Shown here piece by piece: positions 56,922 through 64,000 of a stretch of DNA of 64,000 nucleotides. The notes beneath the pieces are model-generated. The model was not told the origin of the DNA. It made no database searches and was given only the letters and a program-made list of their open reading frames with translations. The translations under genes were made by a program, and so were the position numbers. Every line of letters begins with the position of its first letter. Position 1 is the stretch's first letter. Source of the stretch: Candidatus Rokuibacteriota bacterium (GTDB lineage: Bacteria; Methylomirabilota; Methylomirabilia; Rokubacteriales; CSP1-6); NCBI GenBank assembly GCA_003220615.1, contig QHTB01000131.1, forward strand, positions 33,244 through 97,243, read 5' to 3'.

Positions 56922-58196
56922 ATGACACGCAGATCGGGCGGTGCGAGGTGCTTCGCGGCGGTTCTCATCGGCGTGCTGGCGCTCACGACGGCGGGCGGCT
57001 CCTTCATCGCTCCGCGCGGCGCCGAGGGCCAGGGGAAGGAATTCAAGGTCGGCGTGGCCATCTCGTTGAGCGGCATCTTCAGCCGCGACGCCGCGCTGAT
57101 GAAGGAGGTCTACGACCTCTGGGCCGACACCGTCAACCGGGCGGGCGGGATCAAGATCAGGGGCACCGGCTACCCCGTGCGCCTCACGTACTACGACGAC
57201 GAGTCGAGCCCGCAGAAAAACGCCCAGCTCGTGGAGCGCCTGGCCACCTCCGACAAGGTCGACCTCATGCTCGGCGCCTTCGGCTCCAGCGTCGTGTTCG
57301 CGGCCAGCGCGGTCGCCGAGAAGTACAAGTACCCGTACATCTCGGGCGCGGCCAGCGCCAACCCGATCTTCGAGCGGGGCTTCAAGTACGTGTTCGCGAC
57401 ACTGAACAAGACGTTCGACGAGGTGGAGGCGGCGGCCAGGGTCTTCTCGCTCGCCCAGCCCAAGCCGACGAAGGCCGCGGTCATCGGCGCCGACCACCTC
57501 TTCGGCAAGCTGTCGGCGGAGGGCTTCAAGAAGTTCCTGGGCGAGATGGGCATCGAGGTCGTCCACTTCGAGATCTTCCCCGTGGACCTCACCGACTACA
57601 ACTCGATCATGCTCAAGGTGAAGCGCCAGAGCCCCGACCTCGTCTTCGTGGGCGGGCTCTTCGTCAACGCGCTGCGCGCGATGAAGGCCGCCAAGGAGGT
57701 GGACTTCACGCCCAAGGGGTTCGCCTTCAGTTACGGCCCGACGGTGCCCGAGTTCGTCAAGGAGTTCGGGAAGGACGCCGAGGGCGTGATCGCGGCGTCC
57801 GAATGGCTCCCGTCGTTCCCCTTCAAGGATCCCGTGTTCGGCTCGGCTCAGGGGTTTGCCGACGCCATCCAGCAGAAGTACGGCCATGCCGCCGACTACG
57901 TGCAGGCGGCCGGGGCGGCCGGTGTGGTCGCCCAGCAGACGGCCGTCGAGACGCTCGGGCTCGCGCCGCCGCTCGGTGACAAGGAGCGCGAGGCGGTGAT
58001 GGAGCAGCTCCACCGCCAGGACATCCAGACGCTGTACGGCCGCGTGAAGTTCGGCGCCGACGGCGGCATCGTGCAGAAGCCACCGATCGCCGTGCAGAAC
58101 CAGGGCGGCAAGTTCGTGATGGTGTACCCCGCGGAGGTCGGCGGCGCCAAGGCGACGAAGCTCGTCTATCCGCTGACCGCCTGGCGCTCCCGCTGA
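56922..58196 (+). CDS. ABC transporter substrate-binding protein, branched-chain amino acid/amide type
   Basis: 424 residues. A Sec-type signal peptide (about 1-38) with R-R-S and a hydrophobic core L-I-G-V-L-A-L-T-T-A-G precedes the Peripla_BP_6/LivK fold (V-G-V-A-I-S-L-S-G-I-F-S; Y-Y-D-D-E-S-S-P). GGGAG lies 7 bp before ATG 56922. It would deliver a small amide or amino acid derivative to the LivHMGF parts encoded at 58854-62097. Substrate unknown; a DUF1989 gene directly after it hints at a nitrogen compound. Confidence 0.92.
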   Translation: MTRRSGGARCFAAVLIGVLALTTAGGSFIAPRGAEGQGKEFKVGVAISLSGIFSRDAALMKEVYDLWADTVNRAGGIKIRGTGYPVRLTYYDDESSPQKNAQLVERLATSDKVDLMLGAFGSSVVFAASAVAEKYKYPYISGAASANPIFERGFKYVFATLNKTFDEVEAAARVFSLAQPKPTKAAVIGADHLFGKLSAEGFKKFLGEMGIEVVHFEIFPVDLTDYNSIMLKVKRQSPDLVFVGGLFVNALRAMKAAKEVDFTPKGFAFSYGPTVPEFVKEFGKDAEGVIAASEWLPSFPFKDPVFGSAQGFADAIQQKYGHAADYVQAAGAAGVVAQQTAVETLGLAPPLGDKEREAVMEQLHRQDIQTLYGRVKFGADGGIVQKPPIAVQNQGGKFVMVYPAEVGGAKATKLVYPLTAWRSR

Positions 58197-58208
58197 GCGT
58201 CGAGCCGC

Positions 58209-58844
58209 ATGCGTACCGTCTTCGAGCAGGTCATCCCGCCCAAGCGGGGGCTCGCGGTGACCGTGAAGAAGGGCCAGCACCTGCGCGTCACCGATCTCGA
58301 GGGCAAGCAGGTGGTCGACATGGCCATCTTCAACCGGGAGAACCCGCGGGAGAAGCTCTCGACGTCGTACTCGCGCACACGCTACGTCCCCAAGCCGGGC
58401 GCCGAATACGTGCCGCGCGATGCGCTGACCGAGGGCGACACGCTCATGTCCACGATCTGCCGCCCGATGATGACGATCGTGAAGGAGACACCGGAGCCCA
58501 AGGGCGTCCACGACACGCACAACCGCATGTGCAATCGCTTCCTCTACGAGTCGTACGGGCTCGGCCCGCGCGACGGCTGTCACGAGATCATCGCGGCCGC
58601 CGTGAAGCCCTACTCGATCCTGCCCGAGGACATTCCCGACACGATGGACCTCTTCATGAACTACCACCACGATTGCGCGCGCCATCGGTGGGTGATCGGC
58701 GAGCCGGTCTCGAAGCCCGGCGACTCCATCGAGTTCCGTGCCGAGATGGACTGCATCGTAGGCTTCTCGAACTGCCCGCTCGACGTGCTGGCCCCGTGCA
58801 ATGCGTACCACTGCACGCCCGTGAAGGTGGAGATCTTCGAGTAG
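58209..58844 (+). CDS. DUF1989/urea carboxylase-associated family protein
   Basis: 211 residues. Conserved positions: V-V-D-M-A-I-F-N, D-T-H-N-R-M-C-N, H-H-D-C-A-R-H-R-W and C-P-L-D-V-L-A-P-C-N-A-Y, a Cys/His-rich set that may bind zinc. Families of this type accompany urea/guanidine carboxylases and their ABC transporters. It lies 12 bp after the binding protein and 9 bp before the permease. No carboxylase of that system is in view here, so the role is open. Confidence 0.8.
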   Translation: MRTVFEQVIPPKRGLAVTVKKGQHLRVTDLEGKQVVDMAIFNRENPREKLSTSYSRTRYVPKPGAEYVPRDALTEGDTLMSTICRPMMTIVKETPEPKGVHDTHNRMCNRFLYESYGLGPRDGCHEIIAAAVKPYSILPEDIPDTMDLFMNYHHDCARHRWVIGEPVSKPGDSIEFRAEMDCIVGFSNCPLDVLAPCNAYHCTPVKVEIFE

Positions 58845-58853
58845 CGGGCGCCG

Positions 58854-59732
58854 GTGACGTTCCTCGCCGACCTGATCCAGACGCTCATCAATGGCATCCT
58901 GCAGGGCGGTGTCTACGCGGCGGCGGCGGTCGGCCTCTCGCTGATCTTCGGGGTGAGCGGCATCCTCAACGCCGCCCACGGTGAGCTGGTGATGCTGGGC
59001 GCCTTCGCCACGTACTGGCTGGCCACGCTCTATCGGATCGATCCACTCCTGACGCTGCCCATCTCGTTCGGGCTGCTCTTCGGGCTCGGGTACGCGCTCC
59101 AGTACTTCGTGCTCAACCGTACGCTCGGCCGCCCGTTGTTATTGTCGCTCCTCGTCACCTTCGGCATCTCGCTCGTCCTGCTCAACGTGGCGCTCCGGCT
59201 GTGGAGCGCCGACTACCGGCTGCTCCGGACGCCGTACCTCGAGCGCAGCTTCGTGGTGGGCCCGTTGATTGTCCCGTTCGCTCGCCTGGTCGCGTGCGTG
59301 CTCGGCGTGGCGATGGTGGCGGCGCTCTCGTGGCTGCTGGCCTCGACCCGCCTCGGGCGCATGATCCGCGCGACCGCGCAGGACCTCGAGATGGCGCGGA
59401 TGGTCGGCGTCAACCCGCGCGCCGTATATGCGGTGACGTTCGGGCTGGGCGCCGGTGTGTCGGGCGTGGCCGGGTCGCTCGTGGCGCTGTATGCGCCGGT
59501 CGAGCCCAACATGGGCCTGACCTACACGCTCTTCGCCTTCGCGGTGGTCGTCCTCGGCGGCCTCGGTTACACCGGCGGCGTGGTGTGGGGCGGGCTCACC
59601 CTCGGCGTCGCCCAGGCGCTCACCGAAACCTATCTCGAAGCGGGCCTGTCATTGCTGGTGGCGTTCGCTCTGCTCTACCTGATCCTCCGTTTCATGCCGG
59701 CGGGGATCATGGGCAAGGGCCGACTCGAATAA
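58854..59732 (+). CDS. Branched-chain-type ABC permease LivH
   Basis: 292 residues, about eight transmembrane helices. G-I-L-Q-G-G-V-Y-A-A-A-A-V-G-L-S-L-I-F-G-V and N-A-A-H-G-E-L-V-M-L-G-A-F are LivH hallmarks; the E-M-A-R-M-V-G-V-N coupling helix region contacts the ATPases. GTG 58854 is the start. Pairs with LivM (59734) after 1 bp. Confidence 0.92.
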   Translation: MTFLADLIQTLINGILQGGVYAAAAVGLSLIFGVSGILNAAHGELVMLGAFATYWLATLYRIDPLLTLPISFGLLFGLGYALQYFVLNRTLGRPLLLSLLVTFGISLVLLNVALRLWSADYRLLRTPYLERSFVVGPLIVPFARLVACVLGVAMVAALSWLLASTRLGRMIRATAQDLEMARMVGVNPRAVYAVTFGLGAGVSGVAGSLVALYAPVEPNMGLTYTLFAFAVVVLGGLGYTGGVVWGGLTLGVAQALTETYLEAGLSLLVAFALLYLILRFMPAGIMGKGRLE

Positions 59733-59733
59733 C

Positions 59734-60663
59734 GTGATCCGGTGGATCGCGCTCTTCGCGCTCGGCGTCTTGCTGCTGCTCCCGATCGGTGTCGGGCCCT
59801 ATCCGATCCGCGTGGCGACCGTCATCTTCATGTGGGCCGCGCTGGCCGGGAGCTGGAATTTACTCGCGGGGTACGCGGGCGCAGTCGATCTGGGGCCGGT
59901 CGTCTATCACGGCATCGGCGCATTCGTGACGGCGGCGCTCATGCTGAAGCTCGGCCTGCCGTTCCTGGTGAGCGCCGGGCTGGCGGGCGTGGTGGCGGTC
60001 GCGATCGCCTACGCTGTCGGGACGCCGACCCTCCGTCTGCGCGGCGCCTACTTTGCGATCGGGACGCTGGCCCTGGCCGAGTCGACCAAGCAGCTCGCGC
60101 TGGCGTGGGACCGGCTGACGCGGATCCCGCTGACGGGCGGGAGCGCTGGCGTGTCGCTGCCGTTGAGTGCCGGCTACGTCCCGTTCTACTACGTGATGCT
60201 GGGGCTCATGACGGCGGTGACCGTGGCCGCGCTCTGGCTCGGCGGCAGCAAATTCGGCTACGGGCTGCGCGCCATCGCCGAGAACGATCGGCTGGCCGAG
60301 GCCTCCGGCCTCGACATCCACTGTCTCAAGCGCCGTGTCTACGTCGTCAGCGCCTGCGTCATGGCGATGACCGGCGGCACCGCCGGATACTGGCTGTCCT
60401 ACATCAACGCGGCCGACGTCTTCAGCGCTTCGATCACGTTCCAGATGGTCGTCATGGCGCTCCTCGGCGGCCTCGGTACGCCCTTTGGCCCGATCGTCGG
60501 GGCGGCCTTCCTCACGCTGGTTTCGGAGTTCCTGGGCACGCGCTTCGCCTATCACTACCTGATCGCGATCGGCGTGATCATCGTCCTCGTCTCGCTGTTT
60601 GCTCCCGCCGGCTTGACCGGCGTCCTCGAGGTGGTTCGCCGGCGACGGGAAGCGACGGCGTGA
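59734..60663 (+). CDS. Branched-chain-type ABC permease LivM
   Basis: 309 residues, about nine transmembrane helices. S-W-N-L-L-A-G-Y-A-G, L-R-L-R-G-A-Y-F-A-I-G-T-L-A, G-G-S-A-G and G-L-G-T-P-F-G-P-I-V-G are typical of LivM. GTG 59734 is one base after LivH. The stop overlaps LivG by 4 nt. Together with LivH it forms the membrane channel. Confidence 0.92.
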   Translation: MIRWIALFALGVLLLLPIGVGPYPIRVATVIFMWAALAGSWNLLAGYAGAVDLGPVVYHGIGAFVTAALMLKLGLPFLVSAGLAGVVAVAIAYAVGTPTLRLRGAYFAIGTLALAESTKQLALAWDRLTRIPLTGGSAGVSLPLSAGYVPFYYVMLGLMTAVTVAALWLGGSKFGYGLRAIAENDRLAEASGLDIHCLKRRVYVVSACVMAMTGGTAGYWLSYINAADVFSASITFQMVVMALLGGLGTPFGPIVGAAFLTLVSEFLGTRFAYHYLIAIGVIIVLVSLFAPAGLTGVLEVVRRRREATA

Positions 60664-61382
60664 ATCTTCTCGAGGTGCGTGCCGTGACCAAGCGCTTCGG
60701 ATCGTTGACGGCTCTGAACGGCGTGGACTTCGCCCTGGCCGAGGGCGAGATCCTGGGCATCATCGGCCCGAACGGCGCCGGCAAGAGCACGCTCTTCAAC
60801 GTGATCGCCGGGCTCGAGACGCCGACCGCCGGGCGGGTGAGCTACCGTGGCCGCTCGATCGCCGGCATGACTGCCGACGCCGTGTGTCGGCTCGGGATCG
60901 CGAAGACGTTCCAGATCCCGCAGCTCTTTCCGCGACTCACCGTGGCCGAGAACGTCCTGGTGGCCGCGCTCTACGGTGGCGGCCACGGGCTCTCGGCGTC
61001 GTGGCGTGAGGCTCGGGAGTGGCTCGCGTTCGTGGGGCTGGCCGACAAGGCCGAGAAGCCGGCGGAGACGCTGACGGTGTCCGAGCGGCGCCGCGCCGAC
61101 CTCGCGCGCGTCCTGGGCACCGGAGCATCACTCATCTTGCTCGACGAGAACATGGCGGGACTGAACCGGAAGGAGGTCGAGGCCGCCGTCGGGCTCCTGC
61201 GCGACGTGCGCGCGCGCGGACGGACCCTCGTCGTCACCGAGCACATCATGCGCGCCATCATGGGGCTCGCCGACCGGGTCGTGGTGTTGAACTACGGCGA
61301 GAAGATCGCCGAAGGCCGCCCCGCCGACGTGATGCGTGACGCCGCCGTGATCAAGGCGTACCTCGGCGAATCGTATGCCTGA
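60660..61382 (+). CDS. Branched-chain-type ABC ATPase LivG
   Basis: 240 residues. Walker A G-P-N-G-A-G-K-S-T, Walker B L-I-L-L-D-E-N, switch His in V-T-E-H-I. The signature motif is T-L-T-V-S-E-R-R-R instead of LSGGQ, a form also seen in some LivG subfamilies. GTG 60660 overlaps LivM by 4 nt, and LivF overlaps its end by 8 nt. Couples ATP hydrolysis to transport. Confidence 0.9.
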   Translation: MNLLEVRAVTKRFGSLTALNGVDFALAEGEILGIIGPNGAGKSTLFNVIAGLETPTAGRVSYRGRSIAGMTADAVCRLGIAKTFQIPQLFPRLTVAENVLVAALYGGGHGLSASWREAREWLAFVGLADKAEKPAETLTVSERRRADLARVLGTGASLILLDENMAGLNRKEVEAAVGLLRDVRARGRTLVVTEHIMRAIMGLADRVVVLNYGEKIAEGRPADVMRDAAVIKAYLGESYA

Positions 61383-62097
61383 CGCCGCGGCCTGCCTCGA
61401 GCTCGACGCCGTCGATGCCGGGTACGGCGCCCTGCACGTGCTCTGGAGCGTGAGCCTCCGGGTCGCGGCCGGAGAAGTCGTGAGCCTGATCGGCCCCAAC
61501 GGCGCCGGGAAGACCACGGTGATCAAGGCGATCCTGGGGCTCGTGCCATGGCGCAAGGGGACGATTCGCTTCAACGGGGACCGCATCGACGGCCGACAGC
61601 CGGAGGAGATCGTGCAGCGGGGCATCGCCGTGGTCCCCGAGGGCGCGCGGGTCTTCCCCGAGATGACCGTCGTCGACAACCTCCGCATGGGCGCGCTCGT
61701 GCCCCGCGCCCGGCCGCGCGAGGCCGCCACGATGGGCGACGTCTTCACCATGTTCCCGCGTCTGGCCGAGCGGAAGCTGCAGCTCGCCCGCACGCTCTCC
61801 GGCGGCGAGCGGCAGATGCTCGCCATCGGGCGCGCGTTGATGGCCTGCCCGGAGCTGCTCCTGCTCGACGAGCCGTCCCTCGGCTTGCAGCCCACGCTCG
61901 TGCGCTCGATCATCGAGGCGATTCGCGGGATCAACGAGCGCGGCCTCAGCGTGCTGCTCATCGAGCAGAACGTGCATTTCTCGCTGCCGATCAGCCATCG
62001 CGCCTACGTGCTCGAGGAGGGACGCGTGGTCATGCAGGACGCCGGTGTGGCGCTGCTCGAGAATCCTCACGTGCGCGTCTCGTATCTCGGTGTCTGA
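61375..62097 (+). CDS. Branched-chain-type ABC ATPase LivF
   Basis: 240 residues. Walker A I-G-P-N-G-A-G-K-T-T, full signature L-S-G-G-E-R-Q-M-L-A-I-G-R-A-L, Walker B L-L-L-L-D-E-P, switch His replaced in context by I-E-Q-N-V as usual for LivF. It completes the LivHMGF set; ATG 61375 overlaps LivG by 8 nt. The heterodimer partner (LivG) has the degenerate signature, so hydrolysis may be asymmetric. Confidence 0.92.
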   Translation: MPDAAACLELDAVDAGYGALHVLWSVSLRVAAGEVVSLIGPNGAGKTTVIKAILGLVPWRKGTIRFNGDRIDGRQPEEIVQRGIAVVPEGARVFPEMTVVDNLRMGALVPRARPREAATMGDVFTMFPRLAERKLQLARTLSGGERQMLAIGRALMACPELLLLDEPSLGLQPTLVRSIIEAIRGINERGLSVLLIEQNVHFSLPISHRAYVLEEGRVVMQDAGVALLENPHVRVSYLGV

Positions 62098-62109
62098 CGG
62101 GGGAATCGC

Positions 62110-63081
62110 ATGAGTCATCTCGTGCTCGCTACCGCGACACTCGTACTGATGCTCGCGCTGGGAACCCCGGCGGCGGCGCAGCCGGCGTATCCCGCTCGAC
62201 CGATCGAAGTCATCATCCCGTTTCCGCCCGGCGGGCCCGCCGACACCGCGGCCCGCATCATCCAGCCCAAGCTCTCGGCCGCGCTGGGCGTGCCGCTGGT
62301 CCTGGTCAACAAGTCGGGCGGCGGCGGGGCCCTTGCCGCCGATTACGTCTCCAAGTCGAAGCCCGACGGCTACACGGTGTTCGCCGCGACGAACGCGCCG
62401 GTGACGATCGTCGCCGCCACCCAGCCCGACATCTCCTATCGGCCCGCCGACTTCGCCGCGATCGGGACCTCGATGACGGACGTCAGCGTCTTCGTCGGCA
62501 AGGCGGGGAGCCCGTGGAAGACGCTCGAGGAGTTCGTCGAGTACGTGCGGAAGAATCCGGGCAAGCTCAGCTACGGCTCGGCCGGGCTCGGCACCGTGTC
62601 GTTTTTCGCGTTCGAGCTGTTCAAGCACGCGTACGGGCTCGACATCACGCACGTGCCGTTCCAGGGCGGGGGACCGGTGAAGAACGCCATCATGGGCGGC
62701 CACGTCACCATCGCCTCCAGCGGCCTCAACTCGTTCGCACCGTTGATGAAATCGGGCGACCTGATCGCGTTGGCGACCTCGGCGCCCAAGCGGGTGCCGG
62801 CCTTTCCCGACGTTCCCACGCTTGCCGAGAAGGGGTTTCCCGACGCGTCGCTGAACATCTGGATGGCGCTCTTCGTCCCTGCGAAGACGCCTCAGGGCGT
62901 CGTCGACACGCTCGCTCACGCGCTCGAGCAGACGATGAAGGAGCCGTCGGTCGTGACCGCCGTGGAGAAGGCCGGGATGGTCGTCGACTACCGCGGCCCC
63001 TCCGCCACAGCGAAGCTGCTCGAGACGGAGTACGAAGCGGTGAAGAAGGTCGCGACCCGGCTGGGTATCGGCAAGCGATGA
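62110..63081 (+). CDS. Tripartite tricarboxylate transporter substrate-binding protein TctC
   Basis: 323 residues. Signal peptide about 1-23 ending A-A-A-Q-P, then Y-P-A-R-P-I-E-V-I-I-P-F-P-P-G-G-P-A-D-T-A-A-R, the Bug/TctC family start. These periplasmic proteins bind carboxylates and similar solutes. It follows LivF by 12 bp, so two transporters of different class share the operon. tctB overlaps its stop by 4 nt. Confidence 0.92.
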   Translation: MSHLVLATATLVLMLALGTPAAAQPAYPARPIEVIIPFPPGGPADTAARIIQPKLSAALGVPLVLVNKSGGGGALAADYVSKSKPDGYTVFAATNAPVTIVAATQPDISYRPADFAAIGTSMTDVSVFVGKAGSPWKTLEEFVEYVRKNPGKLSYGSAGLGTVSFFAFELFKHAYGLDITHVPFQGGGPVKNAIMGGHVTIASSGLNSFAPLMKSGDLIALATSAPKRVPAFPDVPTLAEKGFPDASLNIWMALFVPAKTPQGVVDTLAHALEQTMKEPSVVTAVEKAGMVVDYRGPSATAKLLETEYEAVKKVATRLGIGKR

Positions 63082-63527
63082 TGAGCCGCGACCGCGTGGC
63101 TGCCGTCACGTTGCTCGTCCTTGGATCAGGCGGTGCGCTCGAGGCGCGCCGGCTCACCCTGGGCAGCGCCGGCAACCCCGGACCTGGCTTCTTTCCCTTC
63201 TGGCTGGCGCTCGGCCTCTGTGCGGTGGCCATCGCGCTCCTGCTCGTGCGCCCCGCGGCGCCGCCGCCCGCCGTCGCGTCCGGCGAACGTCTCGGCTCCG
63301 GCAAGGTCGTCCTCGCTCTGGCCGCGTCGGCGGTCTACGCGTTCATCCTCCCGCTGCTGGGATTCGTCGCGAGCACGTTTCTCTTCCTGCTGGTCATGCT
63401 CACGGCGATCGAGCTGCGCCGGTGGGCCTCCTCGGTCGTGATCGCGGCGATGACCGCGGCCGTGTGCCACGTGCTGTTCAAGACATGGCTCGACGTCCAG
63501 CTCCCGAGCGGCCCCTGGGGATTCTGA
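63078..63527 (+). CDS. Tripartite tricarboxylate transporter small membrane subunit TctB
   Basis: 149 residues with four hydrophobic helices (for example A-A-V-T-L-L-V-L-G-S, L-A-L-G-L-C-A-V-A-I-A-L-L, A-V-Y-A-F-I-L-P-L-L-G-F-V) and the P-G-F-F-P motif after helix one, typical of TctB. Short and poorly conserved as a family. ATG 63078 overlaps tctC; tctA follows after 5 bp. Confidence 0.85.
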   Translation: MMSRDRVAAVTLLVLGSGGALEARRLTLGSAGNPGPGFFPFWLALGLCAVAIALLLVRPAAPPPAVASGERLGSGKVVLALAASAVYAFILPLLGFVASTFLFLLVMLTAIELRRWASSVVIAAMTAAVCHVLFKTWLDVQLPSGPWGF

Positions 63528-63532
63528 GCGTC

Positions 63533-64000
63533 ATGGACCTCGGCCTGCACGCGATCGGCTACGGCTTCGCGGTCAGCGCGGAGCCTCTGAACCTCCTCGC
63601 GTGCTTCGCCGGCGTCTTCATCGGGACGCTGATCGGCGTGCTGCCCGGAATCGGCCCGGTGGCGACGATGTCGATGCTCTTTCCCGTCACCTACGCGATG
63701 ACGCCGACGGCCTCGATCATCATGATGGCCGGCATCTACTATGGGGCGATGTACGGGGGCTCGACGACCTCGATCCTGGCCAACATCCCCGGCGAAGCCG
63801 CGTCGGTGGTGACGTGCCTCGACGGCTACCAGATGGCGCGACAGGGCCAGGCCGGGCCCGCGCTGGGGATCGCGGCGTTCGGGTCGTTCATTGCCGGCAC
63901 CGCCAGCGTGCTGGGCATCATGCTCCTCGGCCCGCCGCTGGCATCGGTCGCGCTCCGCTTCGGCCCGCCCGAGATCTTCGGGCTGCTGCTCCTCGGGTTC
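63533..64000 (+). CDS. Tripartite tricarboxylate transporter large subunit TctA, 3' end missing
   Basis: The first 156 residues are visible; the frame is open at the window edge, so the gene continues. G-T-L-I-G-V-L-P-G-I-G-P, G-I-Y-Y-G-A-M-Y-G-G-S-T-T-S-I-L and N-I-P-G-E are the TctA signature in the first helices. The full protein is about 500 residues with 12 helices. It is the transport channel for the solute bound by TctC, driven by an ion gradient. Confidence 0.93.
   Translation, partial: MDLGLHAIGYGFAVSAEPLNLLACFAGVFIGTLIGVLPGIGPVATMSMLFPVTYAMTPTASIIMMAGIYYGAMYGGSTTSILANIPGEAASVVTCLDGYQMARQGQAGPALGIAAFGSFIAGTASVLGIMLLGPPLASVALRFGPPEIFGLLLLGF

Overview
This 64 kb window is GC-rich, almost solidly coding bacterial chromosome with no tRNA, rRNA, insertion sequence or CRISPR array that I can see. 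Genes are packed head to tail with many 1-14 nt start/stop overlaps and frequent GTG starts. The mixture of a complete ISC iron-sulfur operon, a non-mevalonate isoprenoid/translation supercluster, Liv-type ABC transporters, a tripartite tricarboxylate transporter and acyl-CoA carboxylase genes suggests a free-living Gram-negative soil or subsurface bacterium. Candidatus Rokubacteria/Methylomirabilota is my best guess, but this is an inference from style and gene order, not from a marker gene.

Region 1 (1-12.6 kb) is a sulfur/Fe-S island. After a 5'-truncated TPR gene and a GalT-like gene come iscR, an IscS-like gene, iscU, iscA, hscB, hscA, fdx and iscX. Facing them is a three-gene DsrE/F/H (TusDCB-like) operon, then a second iscS-iscU-cysE run with HTH and HD-domain genes and DNA polymerase IV. 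The two IscS/IscU pairs are degenerate in complementary ways. The IscS of the iscR operon lacks the PLP lysine (Leu207) and the PLP-stacking His (Gln105) but sits beside a textbook IscU. The second IscS is catalytically intact, but its IscU partner lacks the third ligand Cys and the LPPVK chaperone motif.

Region 2 (12.6-22 kb) holds two tandem ferritin-like genes, an acyl-CoA carboxylase (biotin carboxylase, small biotin carrier, carboxyltransferase) interrupted by two tandem DinB/YfiT-fold genes, a lone rpoD on the minus strand, and an ACT-domain malic enzyme diverging from it. Region 3 (21.9-29 kb) is a tight operon of cell-envelope-type genes: GT2 glycosyltransferase, aminotransferase, HIT protein, methyltransferase, a GT39-like membrane glycosyltransferase fused to an LmeA/DUF2993-like domain, endonuclease III and an SGNH hydrolase.

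Region 4 (29-54.4 kb) is the classic growth supercluster: rplM-rpsI-argC-argJ, rpsB-tsf-pyrH-frr-uppS-cdsA-dxr-rseP-ispG-ferredoxin-proS, rimP-nusA-rnpM-infB-DUF503-rbfA-nrnA-truB-ribF, rpsO-pnp and an M16 protease. Promoter-like sequences lie in front of rplM, rimP and rpsO, with a strong terminator between proS and rimP. Region 5 (54.3-64 kb) is a catabolic/transport locus: a cyclase and a GntR/FCD repressor on the minus strand diverge, across a palindromic operator, from an SDR-family gene lacking the YxxxK motif, a Liv ABC transporter with an embedded DUF1989 gene, and a tctCBA transporter cut by the window end.

The most unusual content is the pair of reciprocal IscS/IscU defects. Secondary items are the GalT-like protein with Tyr in place of the nucleophilic His, the glycosyltransferase-DUF2993 fusion, the polymerase IV gene without a conventional start codon, and the SDR without its catalytic residues.
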